A stretch of 53,823 nt of DNA from Treponema sp. (GCA_018384055.1 JAHAZL010000061.1:1-53823); one strand, 5' to 3'. Positions 1 to 8,700 are shown, counted from the stretch's first letter. The notes: generated by a model not told the origin, from the letters alone. Made by a program: numbers and translations.

Positions 1-124
1 CTAAATGGACATCAAGAAATTTTTAAATTAAATGGTGTCTTTAATGACAAAATGTATTTTAGATGTTATAGTAAACTCATAATTTGCTGGTTTTCAATGG
101 CGAAAATTTAAACGGAGGATACAC

Positions 125-232
125 ATGATGACATTCAATTGTGTCAAGCAAGTCAAGCGTCTCAAGCGTCAGCATCGTCTAGTGCGTCGTTCGTTTGTTT
201 TTGTAAATGGAGCCGGCAGAGGTTTGATTTAA
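125..232 (+). CDS. possible 35-aa basic peptide
   Basis: A short frame opens at ATGATG directly after a strong ribosome-binding site (GGAGG, 8 nt before the first ATG) and runs to TAA. The product is very basic, with Lys/Arg clusters in its first two thirds (for example QVKRLKRQHRLVRRS) encoded by an imperfect repeat of TCAAGCGTC. No family is recognised. It ends 64 nt before the XRE regulator gene, so it could be a leader peptide for it or an independent small protein. The bases GGAGCC (209-214) near its end can pair with GGCTCC (254-259) in the gap. The support is the ribosome-binding site and spacing only. Confidence 0.4.
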   Translation: MMTFNCVKQVKRLKRQHRLVRRSFVFVNGAGRGLI

Positions 233-296
233 CCCTTCTTATTGTTCAGGTTGGCTCCGGGACCGATACAGGTCAATTTAACTGTAGGAGATCAAC

Positions 297-632
297 ATGA
301 ATACATCAATTTTTATTTCTGAAAGCAATACAAACTATATTACAAATGGAAATTCAAAAACTTTCATGAAGCCTGTTGTTAATCTTTCTGCAACTGGCAC
401 CAACATAAAGACACTTATGAAAAGAAATGGAATTTCTGCAAGGGACCTTCAGTTCCTCATGGATTTTCCTTACATCCAGACAATTTACAACTGGACCCGT
501 GGCATCAATCTTCCAACTATAGATAATCTTGTTGTTCTTTCAAAGATTTTCAATGTATCGATAAACGATATTGTTGTTACGGATATGGTTGAGATAAATT
601 TGAAGCCTGCAGCTGCAATAATGAGTGCCTGA
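297..632 (+). CDS. XRE-family helix-turn-helix protein
   Basis: A 111-aa cytoplasmic protein. Residues about 35-93 form a Cro/C1-type helix-turn-helix: NIKTLMKRNGISARDLQFLM, then a recognition region with QTIYNWTRG, then LPTIDNLVVLSKIFNVSINDIV, the usual closing pattern of XRE domains. The first 30 residues are Asn/Ser/Thr-rich and unlike known domains. GGAG lies 8 nt before the ATG. No ligand-binding or toxin domain is present, so it is a small DNA-binding regulator with unknown target. The possible 35-aa peptide gene lies just upstream on the same strand; the diguanylate cyclase downstream is convergent. Confidence 0.8.
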   Translation: MNTSIFISESNTNYITNGNSKTFMKPVVNLSATGTNIKTLMKRNGISARDLQFLMDFPYIQTIYNWTRGINLPTIDNLVVLSKIFNVSINDIVVTDMVEINLKPAAAIMSA

Positions 633-650
633 TTTAAGGATGAATGATGC

Positions 651-2738
651 CTATTTTTTTACGACAAAGTCATTGATGGTTATGGCATGTTTTCCAGCTG
701 ACTTTGACTTGTAAAGGGCTTCGTCTGCAAGATCAAAGAGTTCCTTGGTGTATCCCTTTTCAGAAAATGCAATGCCAACGCTGACGGAAGATTCTACAGT
801 GTTTTTTGAAGCTTCATTGAGAAATCTTTGGACTTTCTGGAATTTGGCCATCAATATGCTGCTCTGGAATCTGTCCATTCCGTTGAAGATTACAAGGAAT
901 TCATCTCCGCCAAAACGGATTACCCTGTCTGTGTTTCTTGCAATTGAGGTAAGGTGCTGTGCAACTTTTTTTATGATTGAATCGCCCATTTCGTGACCGT
1001 ACTGGTCATTGATGGATTTGAAGTCGTCTATGTCGATGATTGCAAGGCAGATATTGGATTCGTGCTTTCTATCAATTTTCTGAAGGATGCTTCTGTTGTA
1101 AACGCCTGTAAGGGCATCGTGTTCTGCCTTGAAGGTAAGCATTTCCTTGTGAGCTCTGTTTCTTTCATAGATGATGATCATGAAGATTACAATCATAAAA
1201 ATGGAAAATATGAGTATAAGGAAAGCTATGAAGTTGTATCTGATGAAATTTCTGATGGAATAGTCGTACTTTGTTTGGGAATGTCTGTTGAGGGAATCTG
1301 ATATTACGCTGGAGTCAATTTTTCTGATGGCTGATTCAATGATTGAATAAAGGTTTGTGTTGGGCTTTGCAACTGCAAATGAATATCCTACGTCGTCTTC
1401 AAGAACAACATAAGAAAGCCCTTCACATCCATTATGAACTTTTGTCCAGTAGTTCCATGAAACGATGTTCATTACCATGAAGTCAATCGTTCCTTTGCGG
1501 ATTGCCTGGATTGTATCTTCTTCAGTGGCAAAACCGATTCTCTCTGTCCCCATATTGTGTTCAATTGCATAAACGTGCTGAGATGGAGAGCCAATGGTGT
1601 ATCCGAACTTCTGGTAGGAATCTACGCCCTTGTATTTGCCTTTGTAAATGAGGATCATTCTTTCGCTGGTAACATTAGTAGTCTGTGTGTATCCAAGCTG
1701 TTCCGAAAGCCAAACGTCATCCATTACAGGATAGGCACAATCAATCCTACCTTCCTTAAGGTCAGCAATCATTTCGTTGTTGCTGCCGTAGGCTGTCTTT
1801 TCAAATTTGACTTTTAAACTTTTCTCCACCTGTTCAATAATATCTGAAAGAAGACCTGTAAGTTCGCCTGTGCTGGTTTTTGTTCCGCAGAAAGGCATGG
1901 ATTTTTTTCTGTATCCAATTTTAATAACAGGATGATTTTTGAGGTAATTCAATTCATCCCGAGAAAGGGTTGTTCTTAAAATGGATTTCTTGAAATATTT
2001 ATCACGAAGCTGATTGTTGAAATTTGGATTGATTTCATGATTGTGCTTCATTGCGGTGTTAAGTTGCTTGAGAAGATCAGTCCTGTCTTTCTGAACTGCA
2101 AAGTAGAATGGACTGTTTCCGATTAAATAGGTAGGACGAAAATCTTCCATTGTGAAGCCGTCGGTTGTAACCATGGCGTCAATTTCGCCCGACTGGATTT
2201 TTTGAAGCCTGTCATTTACACCGTTACACAGAACGATTGCGCAGTCCAATTCATTTTCTTCTATAAAATTTTCTAGCAGTGTCTGATTTAAGCTGTTTTT
2301 GTTTGCGCCGATCTTCTTTCCGTTCAAAGTGTTTATGTCCGACATAGAAATCTGCGTGTTGCCTTGGGGAACAAATATGTAGTAATGTTCTTCTCCCATT
2401 GGAAGGGAAGAAAAGAGCATCTGCTGTTTTCGTTCCGGCGTGATTGAAACATCGTCGATAATGTCAATGTTTCCTTTTAAGAATTCGTCTAAGATTTCAG
2501 TCCAGGAACCGTAGCAGTATTCGTAGTTCCATCCAGTGTATTTGGCAAGCATGGCGTAGTATTCGTATCCATAACCTTTCTTGAATTCAATGTCGCTCTG
2601 TCCGAAATGAAATATATTGTCGGAAAAATATCCAACGCGGATTTTTTTTTGCTCTTCTGAGAATGAATGAAAGGAGCAGATAGCTGTGATTGCAATTAAA
2701 TAAATTGTCTTGCCTATGGATTTGAACATTTTTAACAT
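651..2738 (-). CDS. diguanylate cyclase with two periplasmic amino-acid-binding-type sensor domains
   Basis: This 695-aa membrane protein should make cyclic-di-GMP from two GTP in response to a periplasmic ligand. A signal peptide or anchor (1-27) is followed by two tandem bacterial solute-binding family 3 domains (about 32-255 and 272-495), one transmembrane helix (about 501-525) and a GGDEF domain (about 540-690). The catalytic GGDEF motif is intact at 610-614, and an RxxD product-inhibition site (RNTD) precedes it by five residues. Family 3 domains usually bind amino acids or related small polar molecules; the ligand here is unknown. No EIL phosphodiesterase domain is present. It lies 12 nt downstream of a 68-aa gene on the same strand and is probably co-transcribed with it. 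Confidence 0.93.
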   Translation of the reverse strand: MLKMFKSIGKTIYLIAITAICSFHSFSEEQKKIRVGYFSDNIFHFGQSDIEFKKGYGYEYYAMLAKYTGWNYEYCYGSWTEILDEFLKGNIDIIDDVSITPERKQQMLFSSLPMGEEHYYIFVPQGNTQISMSDINTLNGKKIGANKNSLNQTLLENFIEENELDCAIVLCNGVNDRLQKIQSGEIDAMVTTDGFTMEDFRPTYLIGNSPFYFAVQKDRTDLLKQLNTAMKHNHEINPNFNNQLRDKYFKKSILRTTLSRDELNYLKNHPVIKIGYRKKSMPFCGTKTSTGELTGLLSDIIEQVEKSLKVKFEKTAYGSNNEMIADLKEGRIDCAYPVMDDVWLSEQLGYTQTTNVTSERMILIYKGKYKGVDSYQKFGYTIGSPSQHVYAIEHNMGTERIGFATEEDTIQAIRKGTIDFMVMNIVSWNYWTKVHNGCEGLSYVVLEDDVGYSFAVAKPNTNLYSIIESAIRKIDSSVISDSLNRHSQTKYDYSIRNFIRYNFIAFLILIFSIFMIVIFMIIIYERNRAHKEMLTFKAEHDALTGVYNRSILQKIDRKHESNICLAIIDIDDFKSINDQYGHEMGDSIIKKVAQHLTSIARNTDRVIRFGGDEFLVIFNGMDRFQSSILMAKFQKVQRFLNEASKNTVESSVSVGIAFSEKGYTKELFDLADEALYKSKSAGKHAITINDFVVKK

Positions 2739-2750
2739 TATATTGCGATT

Positions 2751-2957
2751 TTATTCCACTTCCAAGGGGTTCGCAGAAGATTCAGCATTTCTTTCCATGA
2801 ACATCTCTGCATCCTCATGACCGTATTTCTTTACCCAGCTGCTGAAAGTTCCGGATGTCTGGATTTCTTCCGGTTCTTTCCTTGCAGTTTTCTTTGAAAT
2901 TTTTATTGGATTTGAATATTGCTTTCTCATCATTGCATAGTATTCATTGTCGTCCAT
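2751..2957 (-). CDS. hypothetical 68-aa protein
   Basis: A small, charged, soluble protein beginning MDDNEYYAMM. The start at 2957 is preferred over an upstream ATG (3008) because GGAGG lies 5 nt before it, while the upstream extension would run across the divergent promoter region. The middle is Lys-rich (KISKKTARKEPEE) and the C-terminus acidic; no domain is recognised. It is the first gene of a probable two-gene unit with the diguanylate cyclase and is divergent from the ArsC-like gene. Function unknown. Confidence 0.65.
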   Translation of the reverse strand: MDDNEYYAMMRKQYSNPIKISKKTARKEPEEIQTSGTFSSWVKKYGHEDAEMFMERNAESSANPLEVE

Positions 2958-2992
2958 AATAAACCTCCGGATGGGAATTCTATCACAAACCG

Positions 2993-3021
2993 TGAATTTT
3001 GTATTCAATGTGTGGTATGAT
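2993..3021 (+). promoter_or_regulatory. putative promoter of the ArsC-like gene (extended -10)
   Basis: TATGAT at 3016-3021 is preceded by TG one base upstream (TGGTATGAT), the extended -10 pattern. The -35 region (about 2993-2998, TGAATT) is poor. The start codon lies 27 nt further on. Confidence 0.4.
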
Positions 3022-3048
3022 TCTAAAAGGACTTATGGGGGAAATATA

Positions 3049-3408
3049 ATGGCAATACAGATATTCGGTACAACTAAATCTTTTGACGTTAAAAAAGCCG
3101 AGAGGTATTTTGCGGAAAGAAGAATTCCTGTTCAGAAAATTGACCTTAAGGAAAAAGGTTTTTCCAAGGGGGAATTTGAAAGCGTTGTGGCCTGCCTTTC
3201 TAAAAAAGCAGGAAGCAGAGCTGCTGCCATAGAACTTCTTGCCGACAAAAAGAATAAGGATTATTCAAGTTTTGCATATCTTGATGACAGCGAAAAGGAA
3301 TTGAAGCTCCTTGAAAATCCTCTGCTTATGGTTCAGCCTATTGTAAGAAACGGAAAGGATGCTGCCACAGTGGGGTATGAGCCCGACACTTGGAAAAATT
3401 GGAGTTAG
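3049..3408 (+). CDS. ArsC/Spx-family (thioredoxin-fold) protein lacking the catalytic cysteine
   Basis: A 119-aa protein with the overall plan of the ArsC/YffB family: an N-terminal beta-strand and loop (IQIFGTTKSFDVKKAERYF), a helix beginning KKAERYFAERRIPVQKIDL, and a C-terminal segment LLENPLLMVQPIVRNGKDA that matches the family's conserved NP...RPI..G region. Arsenate reductases and Spx carry Cys in the first loop (C-x-x-C or C-x5); here the loop reads GTTKSFD, so arsenate reduction by the standard mechanism is unlikely. The ATG at 3049 follows GGGG 7 nt upstream and gives the family length; an ORF extension to 2947 is rejected. Role unknown. Confidence 0.85.
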   Translation: MAIQIFGTTKSFDVKKAERYFAERRIPVQKIDLKEKGFSKGEFESVVACLSKKAGSRAAAIELLADKKNKDYSSFAYLDDSEKELKLLENPLLMVQPIVRNGKDAATVGYEPDTWKNWS

Positions 3409-3463
3409 ATTAAGAAATTAAAAGGTTCTGTACAAGATTGAATTGTCAGTCACTTTTTGACGT

Positions 3464-4924
3464 CTATTTCTTCCAGAATGTCGGCGCAAGGAATACAAAC
3501 AGGGTGAACATTTCAAGACGGCCAGCAAGCATGGCAAAACAGTAGAACCATTTTACCGGAGCTGCAAGCCATCCGAAGTTGCAGGAAGGTCCCAGAGCAT
3601 TGAATCCAGGCCCTATGTTTCCAATCATTGTTGCAGCACCTGTAAAGGCCGTCAGTATGTCCATTCCAAATAGAGTTCCAAAGAAAGTCGTGAATATCAA
3701 AAGGAAGTAGTAGAGGCAGAAGAATGCCATTACAGTTGGAACGATTTCCTTTCTTGCAGGCTGCTGATTCAACCTTACGGAAAAAATTCCGTGTGGGTGA
3801 ATCATCTTCTGAATTTCAATTTTAAGAACTTTGTGGAATATGAGCCAGCGAACAATCTTTACTCCTCCGGAAGTTGAACCTGAGCAACCGCCGATGAAAA
3901 ACAGCATGAAGATTATTGCCTGACTTGCAGGTGTCCACAATGTGAAATCGCTTGTTGCGAAACCAGTAGTACTCAGGATTGTAGCTACCTGAAAAGATGT
4001 GTAGCGAAGTGTTCTGAATAATCCTCCGAACTGGTCGTATTCAAAAATTGTAAGGAGGAGAATTGCAACTGCATTAAGTGCAAGGTATCCCTTCAATTCT
4101 GAATTGTTTTTGAGTTCAGAAAACTGTCTTGCAAACACGTAGAAATATAGTGAAAAGTTAATTCCGGAAAGGAACATGAAGGTGAAGCAGATCATGTCGA
4201 TTGCAGGACTGTTGTAGGCTGCAATGCTTGCGTTTTTTGTGGAAAAACCACCCGTTCCCAATGTTGAAAAGGCGTGGCTCAATGCGTCGATGAAATCCAT
4301 GCCGGCAATTTTAAGAAGGATTGTTTCTGCAACTGTCATTCCAAGGTAGATGAACCAGAGGATTTTTGCTGTTGTTGTAATTCTAGGAGTAAATTTTCCT
4401 TTTTCTGGTCCTGTTGTTTCTGCTTTGATAAGCTGAAAACCACCGATGCCAAGAATAGGAAGAAGTGCGACTGTAAGGGCAACGATTCCCATGCCTCCAA
4501 GCCAGTGGGTAAGGCATCGCCACATGTTGATGCTTCGTGGTAGAGTTTCGATTTCAGAAAGGATTGTTGATCCTGTAGTTGAAAATCCGGAAACGCTTTC
4601 AAAAACTGCGTCCGTAATGCTTGGAATTGCACCGCTTGCGTAAAATGGAATTGCCCCAAAAAGACAGGCTCCAACCCAAGCAACTGCTACAACAACAAAA
4701 CTTGCCCTTGCCGTAAGTTTTGCCCTCTGTCTGTGCTTGAAAATCAGGAACAGAACACCAAGAACTAAACTAATAGTCATTGGAATAAGGAACGAGGGAA
4801 GTGCAGAATATTCGTGGCAATAAAGGGCTATTGCAATAGGAATCAGAAAAGAAAGCCCGACTATTGCAAGAATCAGAAAGAGAACCCTGAATACTGTTAT
4901 TGTTACTGTTGATTTGTATTTCAT
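3464..4924 (-). CDS. trkH: potassium uptake protein TrkH/KtrB, channel subunit
   Basis: A 486-aa integral membrane protein, the pore-forming subunit of Trk/Ktr potassium uptake. The four pore loops are visible: SVSGFSTTGST, FSTLGTGGFST, LSTTGFATSD and GAATMIGNIGPGF, each with the family's selectivity-filter glycine. About ten hydrophobic segments run along the length, and the N-terminal residues 12-60 form two helices typical of TrkH. The gene overlaps the end of trkA by 4 nt (ATGA), which couples translation of channel and regulatory subunit. The ArsC-like gene converges on it with about 55 bp between and no clear terminator. Confidence 0.94.
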   Translation of the reverse strand: MKYKSTVTITVFRVLFLILAIVGLSFLIPIAIALYCHEYSALPSFLIPMTISLVLGVLFLIFKHRQRAKLTARASFVVVAVAWVGACLFGAIPFYASGAIPSITDAVFESVSGFSTTGSTILSEIETLPRSINMWRCLTHWLGGMGIVALTVALLPILGIGGFQLIKAETTGPEKGKFTPRITTTAKILWFIYLGMTVAETILLKIAGMDFIDALSHAFSTLGTGGFSTKNASIAAYNSPAIDMICFTFMFLSGINFSLYFYVFARQFSELKNNSELKGYLALNAVAILLLTIFEYDQFGGLFRTLRYTSFQVATILSTTGFATSDFTLWTPASQAIIFMLFFIGGCSGSTSGGVKIVRWLIFHKVLKIEIQKMIHPHGIFSVRLNQQPARKEIVPTVMAFFCLYYFLLIFTTFFGTLFGMDILTAFTGAATMIGNIGPGFNALGPSCNFGWLAAPVKWFYCFAMLAGRLEMFTLFVFLAPTFWKK

Positions 4925-6372
4925 TTGCTGAATTTTTCCAGAACTTTTTTATCCCCTGTCTTTTCAATGATTACAAGGTGGTCGCCGGCTGTAAGAACAG
5001 AGTTTCCCTGTGGAAGTTCGTAGTTCTTGCTGCCAGGTTTCTTGATGAGGAGAACAAGATACTGACCGGGATTTGCAATGTCCTTGAGGGCTTTTCCTGC
5101 AAACTTGCTGTTTGGTGAAAGGTCGCATTCGATGATTTCAAATTCACCGTTGGAAACAGTATGGATTCCTGTAACGCTCTTTCCGTGAAGGTGGCTGATT
5201 ATAGAATCTACAAGTGTGTCGCGCATTGGGATTGCAACTTCAATTCCAAGCTTTCGGGCAATGTTTCCGTACTGAGCCTGATTAACGAGAACGATGGATT
5301 TTTCAACACCAAGGGATTCAAGGTAGGCTGAAATAACCATGTTGAGTTCGTGGTTATGGGTTGCACAGATGAGGAGGTTGCACTTATCAAGTCTTTCTTC
5401 TTCTATAATAGAGTCATCCGTAATGTCTGCGTGGACTACATTTGCTGTCGGAAATTTTTCCTTTGCGGCTTCGCAGAGTTCAATGTCGGTGTCTATGATT
5501 GTCATGGACTGAGTTGATTTCTTTGTTCCGCTGAAAATTCTTGTAAGCAGGGATTTCTGTTCCTTTTCTATTATTCTTTCTGCAACGATGGAACCGACTC
5601 TTCCGATTCCGCAGAGGCAGATTTTCTTGATTACATCAATCTGGATTCCGCAGAGGGCAAGCATGTCGGCAATGTTTTCTTTTGCCGTAATTATGGCAAT
5701 TCTGTCGCCAGCATGAAGAATTGTTTCGCCGCTTGGAAGGGCACTTACCATGTTGTCAGTTTCAGAATCCCTTGTCTCCTGGTATACAACAAGGAACTTT
5801 TTGTCCGTAAGGTTGCGTATGTTCTTGAGTGCCGTTCCGTCAAGCTTGCTGTCCTTTTCAATCTGAAGTGCCGTGATTTCGTATTCGCCGTTTTCTCCGA
5901 AATCAACTATATCGCTGATGGCACCATGTTCAACGGCCTTTACGATGGCTTCCGCTGCTTCAACGTCTGGATGAACCATATAGTCGATTCCGTAGAGGGG
6001 GCGGTGATTCCCTTTGAAGGTGTCGGCGTGATGTTTTGCCGCATCAGTGGTATTTACATAATAGGCATAGTTTCTGACACGGGCGATTTTTACGATATTT
6101 GGATATACGGCGTCAACGAGGGAACAGGTAATCATGTTGACTTCATCGTTGTTTGTAACGACTACAAGGGCATCCTGCTTCTCGATTCCATGTTCCTCAA
6201 GATTTTCAAGGTTGTTGCCGTCAACTGCAAAGGCATCGCAGTCCAGCTGACCCTTTACGTTTTCAATGGTCTCTTCGTTGTTGTCGATGATTGTGACAGT
6301 GTTCTTTTCATTGAGCAGTCTTTTTGCAAGCTGTAGTCCTGTAAAACCTGCACCTATAATCATAATGTTCAT
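4921..6372 (-). CDS. trkA: Trk system potassium uptake protein TrkA, NAD-binding gating subunit
   Basis: A 483-aa peripheral membrane protein that binds nucleotide and gates TrkH. It has two tandem RCK units: the first begins MNIMIIGAGFTGLQLAKRL (GxGxxG dinucleotide-binding loop, with acidic DNNEE after the second strand), the second begins near residue 244 with ICLCGIGRVGSIVAERI. Each is followed by a TrkA-C subdomain (about 140-220 and 400-480, with LDGTALKNI and FAGKALKDI). This is the full-length two-domain form. The start has no Shine-Dalgarno; a TATAAT lies 8 nt before the ATG (see promoter entry), which suggests a leaderless or nearly leaderless mRNA. Confidence 0.94.
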   Translation of the reverse strand: MNIMIIGAGFTGLQLAKRLLNEKNTVTIIDNNEETIENVKGQLDCDAFAVDGNNLENLEEHGIEKQDALVVVTNNDEVNMITCSLVDAVYPNIVKIARVRNYAYYVNTTDAAKHHADTFKGNHRPLYGIDYMVHPDVEAAEAIVKAVEHGAISDIVDFGENGEYEITALQIEKDSKLDGTALKNIRNLTDKKFLVVYQETRDSETDNMVSALPSGETILHAGDRIAIITAKENIADMLALCGIQIDVIKKICLCGIGRVGSIVAERIIEKEQKSLLTRIFSGTKKSTQSMTIIDTDIELCEAAKEKFPTANVVHADITDDSIIEEERLDKCNLLICATHNHELNMVISAYLESLGVEKSIVLVNQAQYGNIARKLGIEVAIPMRDTLVDSIISHLHGKSVTGIHTVSNGEFEIIECDLSPNSKFAGKALKDIANPGQYLVLLIKKPGSKNYELPQGNSVLTAGDHLVIIEKTGDKKVLEKFSK

Positions 6373-6380
6373 TTGTCGGA

Positions 6381-6409
6381 ATTATAGCATTTTTGTAAGG
6401 TAAATTCGA
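6381..6409 (-). promoter_or_regulatory. putative leaderless-type promoter of trkA-trkH
   Basis: On the minus strand a perfect TATAAT (6386-6381) is followed after 8 nt by the trkA ATG at 6372. The -35 region is weak. No purine-rich ribosome-binding site fits between. Confidence 0.45.
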
Positions 6410-6535
6410 CCTTTAGACTGAAATTTGCATTTTAATGTGTGTTTTTGAACTTTGCATGTATAGGAAAATAGTAAGATTAATAAGGAGTTTTGTTGTAAAA
6501 TTCGGAACTCAAACGGGAATTCATAAAATTTTACT

Positions 6536-6563
6536 TTGCAAAATACTTAAAAAAGTTTAGTAT
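6536..6563 (+). promoter_or_regulatory. putative sigma-70-type promoter of gdhA
   Basis: TTGCAA (6536-6541), 16-nt spacer, TAGTAT (6558-6563). This gives a leader of about 47 nt before the gdhA ribosome-binding site AGGGG. Confidence 0.5.
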
Positions 6564-6616
6564 TACTTAAGTTGTAGACGCAGTATTGCGGCTTAAAAAT
6601 TGTAAGGGGTTATAGT

Positions 6617-7972
6617 ATGGAATACAAAATTACTAACGCTTATTGTAAACGTGTTTGGGATGATCTCAGCGCTCGCTATGCAGATCAGGGACACTTCCTC
6701 CAGGCAGCAGGTCTCGTTCTTCAGACAATTTCACCTGTAGTAGACAAAATGCCAGAACTCGAAAAGACAGCAGTTCTTGAACGTCTCGTAGAACCAGAAA
6801 GAATCATCATGTTCCGTGTACCTTGGACAGATGACAAGGGTGTACCACACGTAAACCGCGGATACCGCGTTCAGTTCAACAGCGCAATCGGTCCTTACAA
6901 GGGAGGCCTCCGCTTCTCTCCAGAAGTAGGTCTCGACGTTCTCAAGTTCCTCGGATTTGAACAGATCCTCAAGAATTCTCTTACAACACTCCCAATGGGT
7001 GGCGGAAAGGGTGGTTCAGACTTTGACGCTCACGGAAAATCAGAAGGCGAAGTTATGCGCTTCTGCCAGTCATTCATGACAGAACTTTATCGCCACATCG
7101 GCGCTGACACAGACGTTCCAGCTGGAGACAAGGGTGTTGGTGGACGCGAAGTAGCCTGGATGTTCGGTCAGTACAAGAGAATCACAAACGCATGGACAGG
7201 TGTTCTTACAGGTAAGGGACTTGACTTCGGTGGTTCTTTAATCCGCCCGGAAGCAACAGGTTACGGCCTCATCTACTTTGCAGAATGTATGCTTGCAAAG
7301 ATGGGAACAGACTTCAAGGGAAAGACATGTCTCGTTTCTGGTAAGGGTAATGTTGCTCAGTACGCAACAGAAAAAATCAACCAGCTCGGTGGTAAGGTTA
7401 TCACAATGTCTGACTCATCTGGATACATCCTTGATGAAGATGGAATCGATGCTGAAAAACTCGCATACATCACAGAACTTGCAGCTTCAAAGGCTCGCAT
7501 TTCTGAATACGTAAAGAAGTACTCAAAGGCTAAGTTCTTCGCTGGAGAAAAGCCATGGGGTGTTAAGGCAGACTATGCATTCCCTTGTGCTACACAGGAT
7601 GAAATCTACGAAGAAGATGCAAAGAAGCTGGTAGCAAACGGCATCAAGCTTGTTGCTGAAGGTGCCAACATGCCAACTCGTGCAGAAGCTATTGCTTACC
7701 TCCAGGCAAACGGTGTACGCTTTGCTCCTGGTAAGGCTGCTAATGCTGGTGGTGTTGCAGTTTCTGGACTCGAAATGTCTCAGAACAGCGAACGCCTCTC
7801 ATGGACACGCGAAGAAGTTGATGCAAAGCTCAAGAACATCATGACACAGATCCACGACAACGCATGGAACACAGCTAAGGAATTTGCAACAGAAGGCGAC
7901 TACGTTTCTGGTGCAAACATCTACGGCTTCCTGAAAGTTGCAAGAGCCATGATGGCACAGGGACTTTGCTAA
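6617..7972 (+). CDS. gdhA: NADP-type glutamate dehydrogenase
   Basis: A 451-aa hexameric-type enzyme that converts 2-oxoglutarate and ammonium to glutamate, the entry point for nitrogen. The substrate-binding segment GPYKGGLRF, the catalytic-lysine motif PMGGGKGGSDFD (Lys 131) and the dinucleotide-binding loop SGKGNVAQYA are all present, and the length is that of the small GDH class. AGGGG lies 9 nt before the ATG. Codon choice (CTC, CGC, AAC, TAC) differs from nearby genes and resembles the isomerase, groEL and flaB genes of this window, as expected for high expression. An in-frame duplicate of its last codons follows the stop. Confidence 0.97.
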   Translation: MEYKITNAYCKRVWDDLSARYADQGHFLQAAGLVLQTISPVVDKMPELEKTAVLERLVEPERIIMFRVPWTDDKGVPHVNRGYRVQFNSAIGPYKGGLRFSPEVGLDVLKFLGFEQILKNSLTTLPMGGGKGGSDFDAHGKSEGEVMRFCQSFMTELYRHIGADTDVPAGDKGVGGREVAWMFGQYKRITNAWTGVLTGKGLDFGGSLIRPEATGYGLIYFAECMLAKMGTDFKGKTCLVSGKGNVAQYATEKINQLGGKVITMSDSSGYILDEDGIDAEKLAYITELAASKARISEYVKKYSKAKFFAGEKPWGVKADYAFPCATQDEIYEEDAKKLVANGIKLVAEGANMPTRAEAIAYLQANGVRFAPGKAANAGGVAVSGLEMSQNSERLSWTREEVDAKLKNIMTQIHDNAWNTAKEFATEGDYVSGANIYGFLKVARAMMAQGLC

Positions 7973-8004
7973 GATTTCCTGACACAGGGTCTCTGCTAAG
8001 ATTT
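7955..8004 (+). repeat. short tandem duplication of the gdhA 3' end
   Basis: The last codons of gdhA with stop (7955-7977) recur at 7982-8004, 27 nt later, 20 of 23 bases identical. The second copy is in frame and also reads TQGLC-stop, against AQGLC-stop in the gene. A small hairpin (CACG/CGTG with ATTGC/GCAAT) follows at about 8018-8040. Confidence 0.85.
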
Positions 8005-8070
8005 TCAATTTTCGCCTCACGGATTGCTTTGCAATTCGTGTTCTGTGTGAATGGAAGATGCTATAAAAAA

Positions 8071-8100
8071 AGCGGTTAAGGTTCTCCTTAGCCGCTTTTC
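8071..8100. terminator. bidirectional terminator between gdhA and eda
   Basis: Stem 8071-8081 with 8086-8096 (11 pairs, one G-T), 4-nt loop, T-rich tail on the plus side and an A-run before the stem that serves the minus strand. Confidence 0.85.
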
Positions 8101-8121
8101 TATTTTAAATTGCCTGTCCTG

Positions 8122-8700
8122 TTAATTCAAAACCCAGCTGCCGCCTACGCAGAAAACATTTTTCAATTCCCTGTAGGCCACGTAGTTTTCTTCGTTGATT
8201 CCGCCCGTAGGCATGAATTTTATCTGGGGGAATGGACCTGAAAGGGCCTTCAGCATTTTGATTCCGCCCAATGCTTCTGCAGGGAAAAACTTAAGGTGTG
8301 TAAGCCCGTAGGATAGGGCAAGTTCAACTTCAGAAGGGGTTGCAACACCAGGAAATACGGGCATTTTGTTATCAATACACCATTCCACGGTTGAAGGATT
8401 TAGTCCGGGGGAAACGATGAATTCGGCTCCTGCATCCTTTGCCATTTCGGCAAGTTCCGCATTAATTACGGTTCCGGCCCCTACCATAAGTCCCGGAAAA
8501 TTTTCGCGAACCTTCTTAATGGTTTCAGCAATCATTCTGTAGCCCGGGTTTCCATCGTTTGTTCGGAAGGTTATTTCTACTGCACCGATTCCTTTTTCAA
8601 TGGCCTTGGCTGCCGTTTCCAGTGTGGAGTCAACATCTTTAACAGTTATTACAGGAATGACACCTACCTGTGCCATTTTTTCTGCCGTAGTTTCAAACAT
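8122..8700 (-). CDS. eda: KDPG/KHG aldolase (2-dehydro-3-deoxyphosphogluconate aldolase)
   Basis: A 192-aa class I aldolase of the Eda family, which splits KDPG to pyruvate and glyceraldehyde 3-phosphate. The Schiff-base lysine is in THLKFFPAEALGG (Lys 137), the catalytic glutamate in VEITFRT (Glu 42), and the phosphate- and pyruvate-binding loops GAGTV and FIVSPG are present. No KDPG-forming dehydratase (edd) or KDG kinase lies in the window, so whether it serves the Entner-Doudoroff route or uronic-acid breakdown cannot be told. It is a single gene, convergent with gdhA. Its start has only a weak AAGG. Confidence 0.93.
   Translation of the reverse strand: MFETTAEKMAQVGVIPVITVKDVDSTLETAAKAIEKGIGAVEITFRTNDGNPGYRMIAETIKKVRENFPGLMVGAGTVINAELAEMAKDAGAEFIVSPGLNPSTVEWCIDNKMPVFPGVATPSEVELALSYGLTHLKFFPAEALGGIKMLKALSGPFPQIKFMPTGGINEENYVAYRELKNVFCVGGSWVLN

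Noticed and set aside
2958..3008. Longer start for the 68-aa protein
   Set aside because: The extension crosses the divergent promoter region and the internal ATG has a much better ribosome-binding site.
5713..6336. 207-aa open frame antisense to trkA
   Set aside because: Lies wholly inside a confident gene on the other strand, has no ribosome-binding site and no family resemblance; a shadow of trkA codon use.
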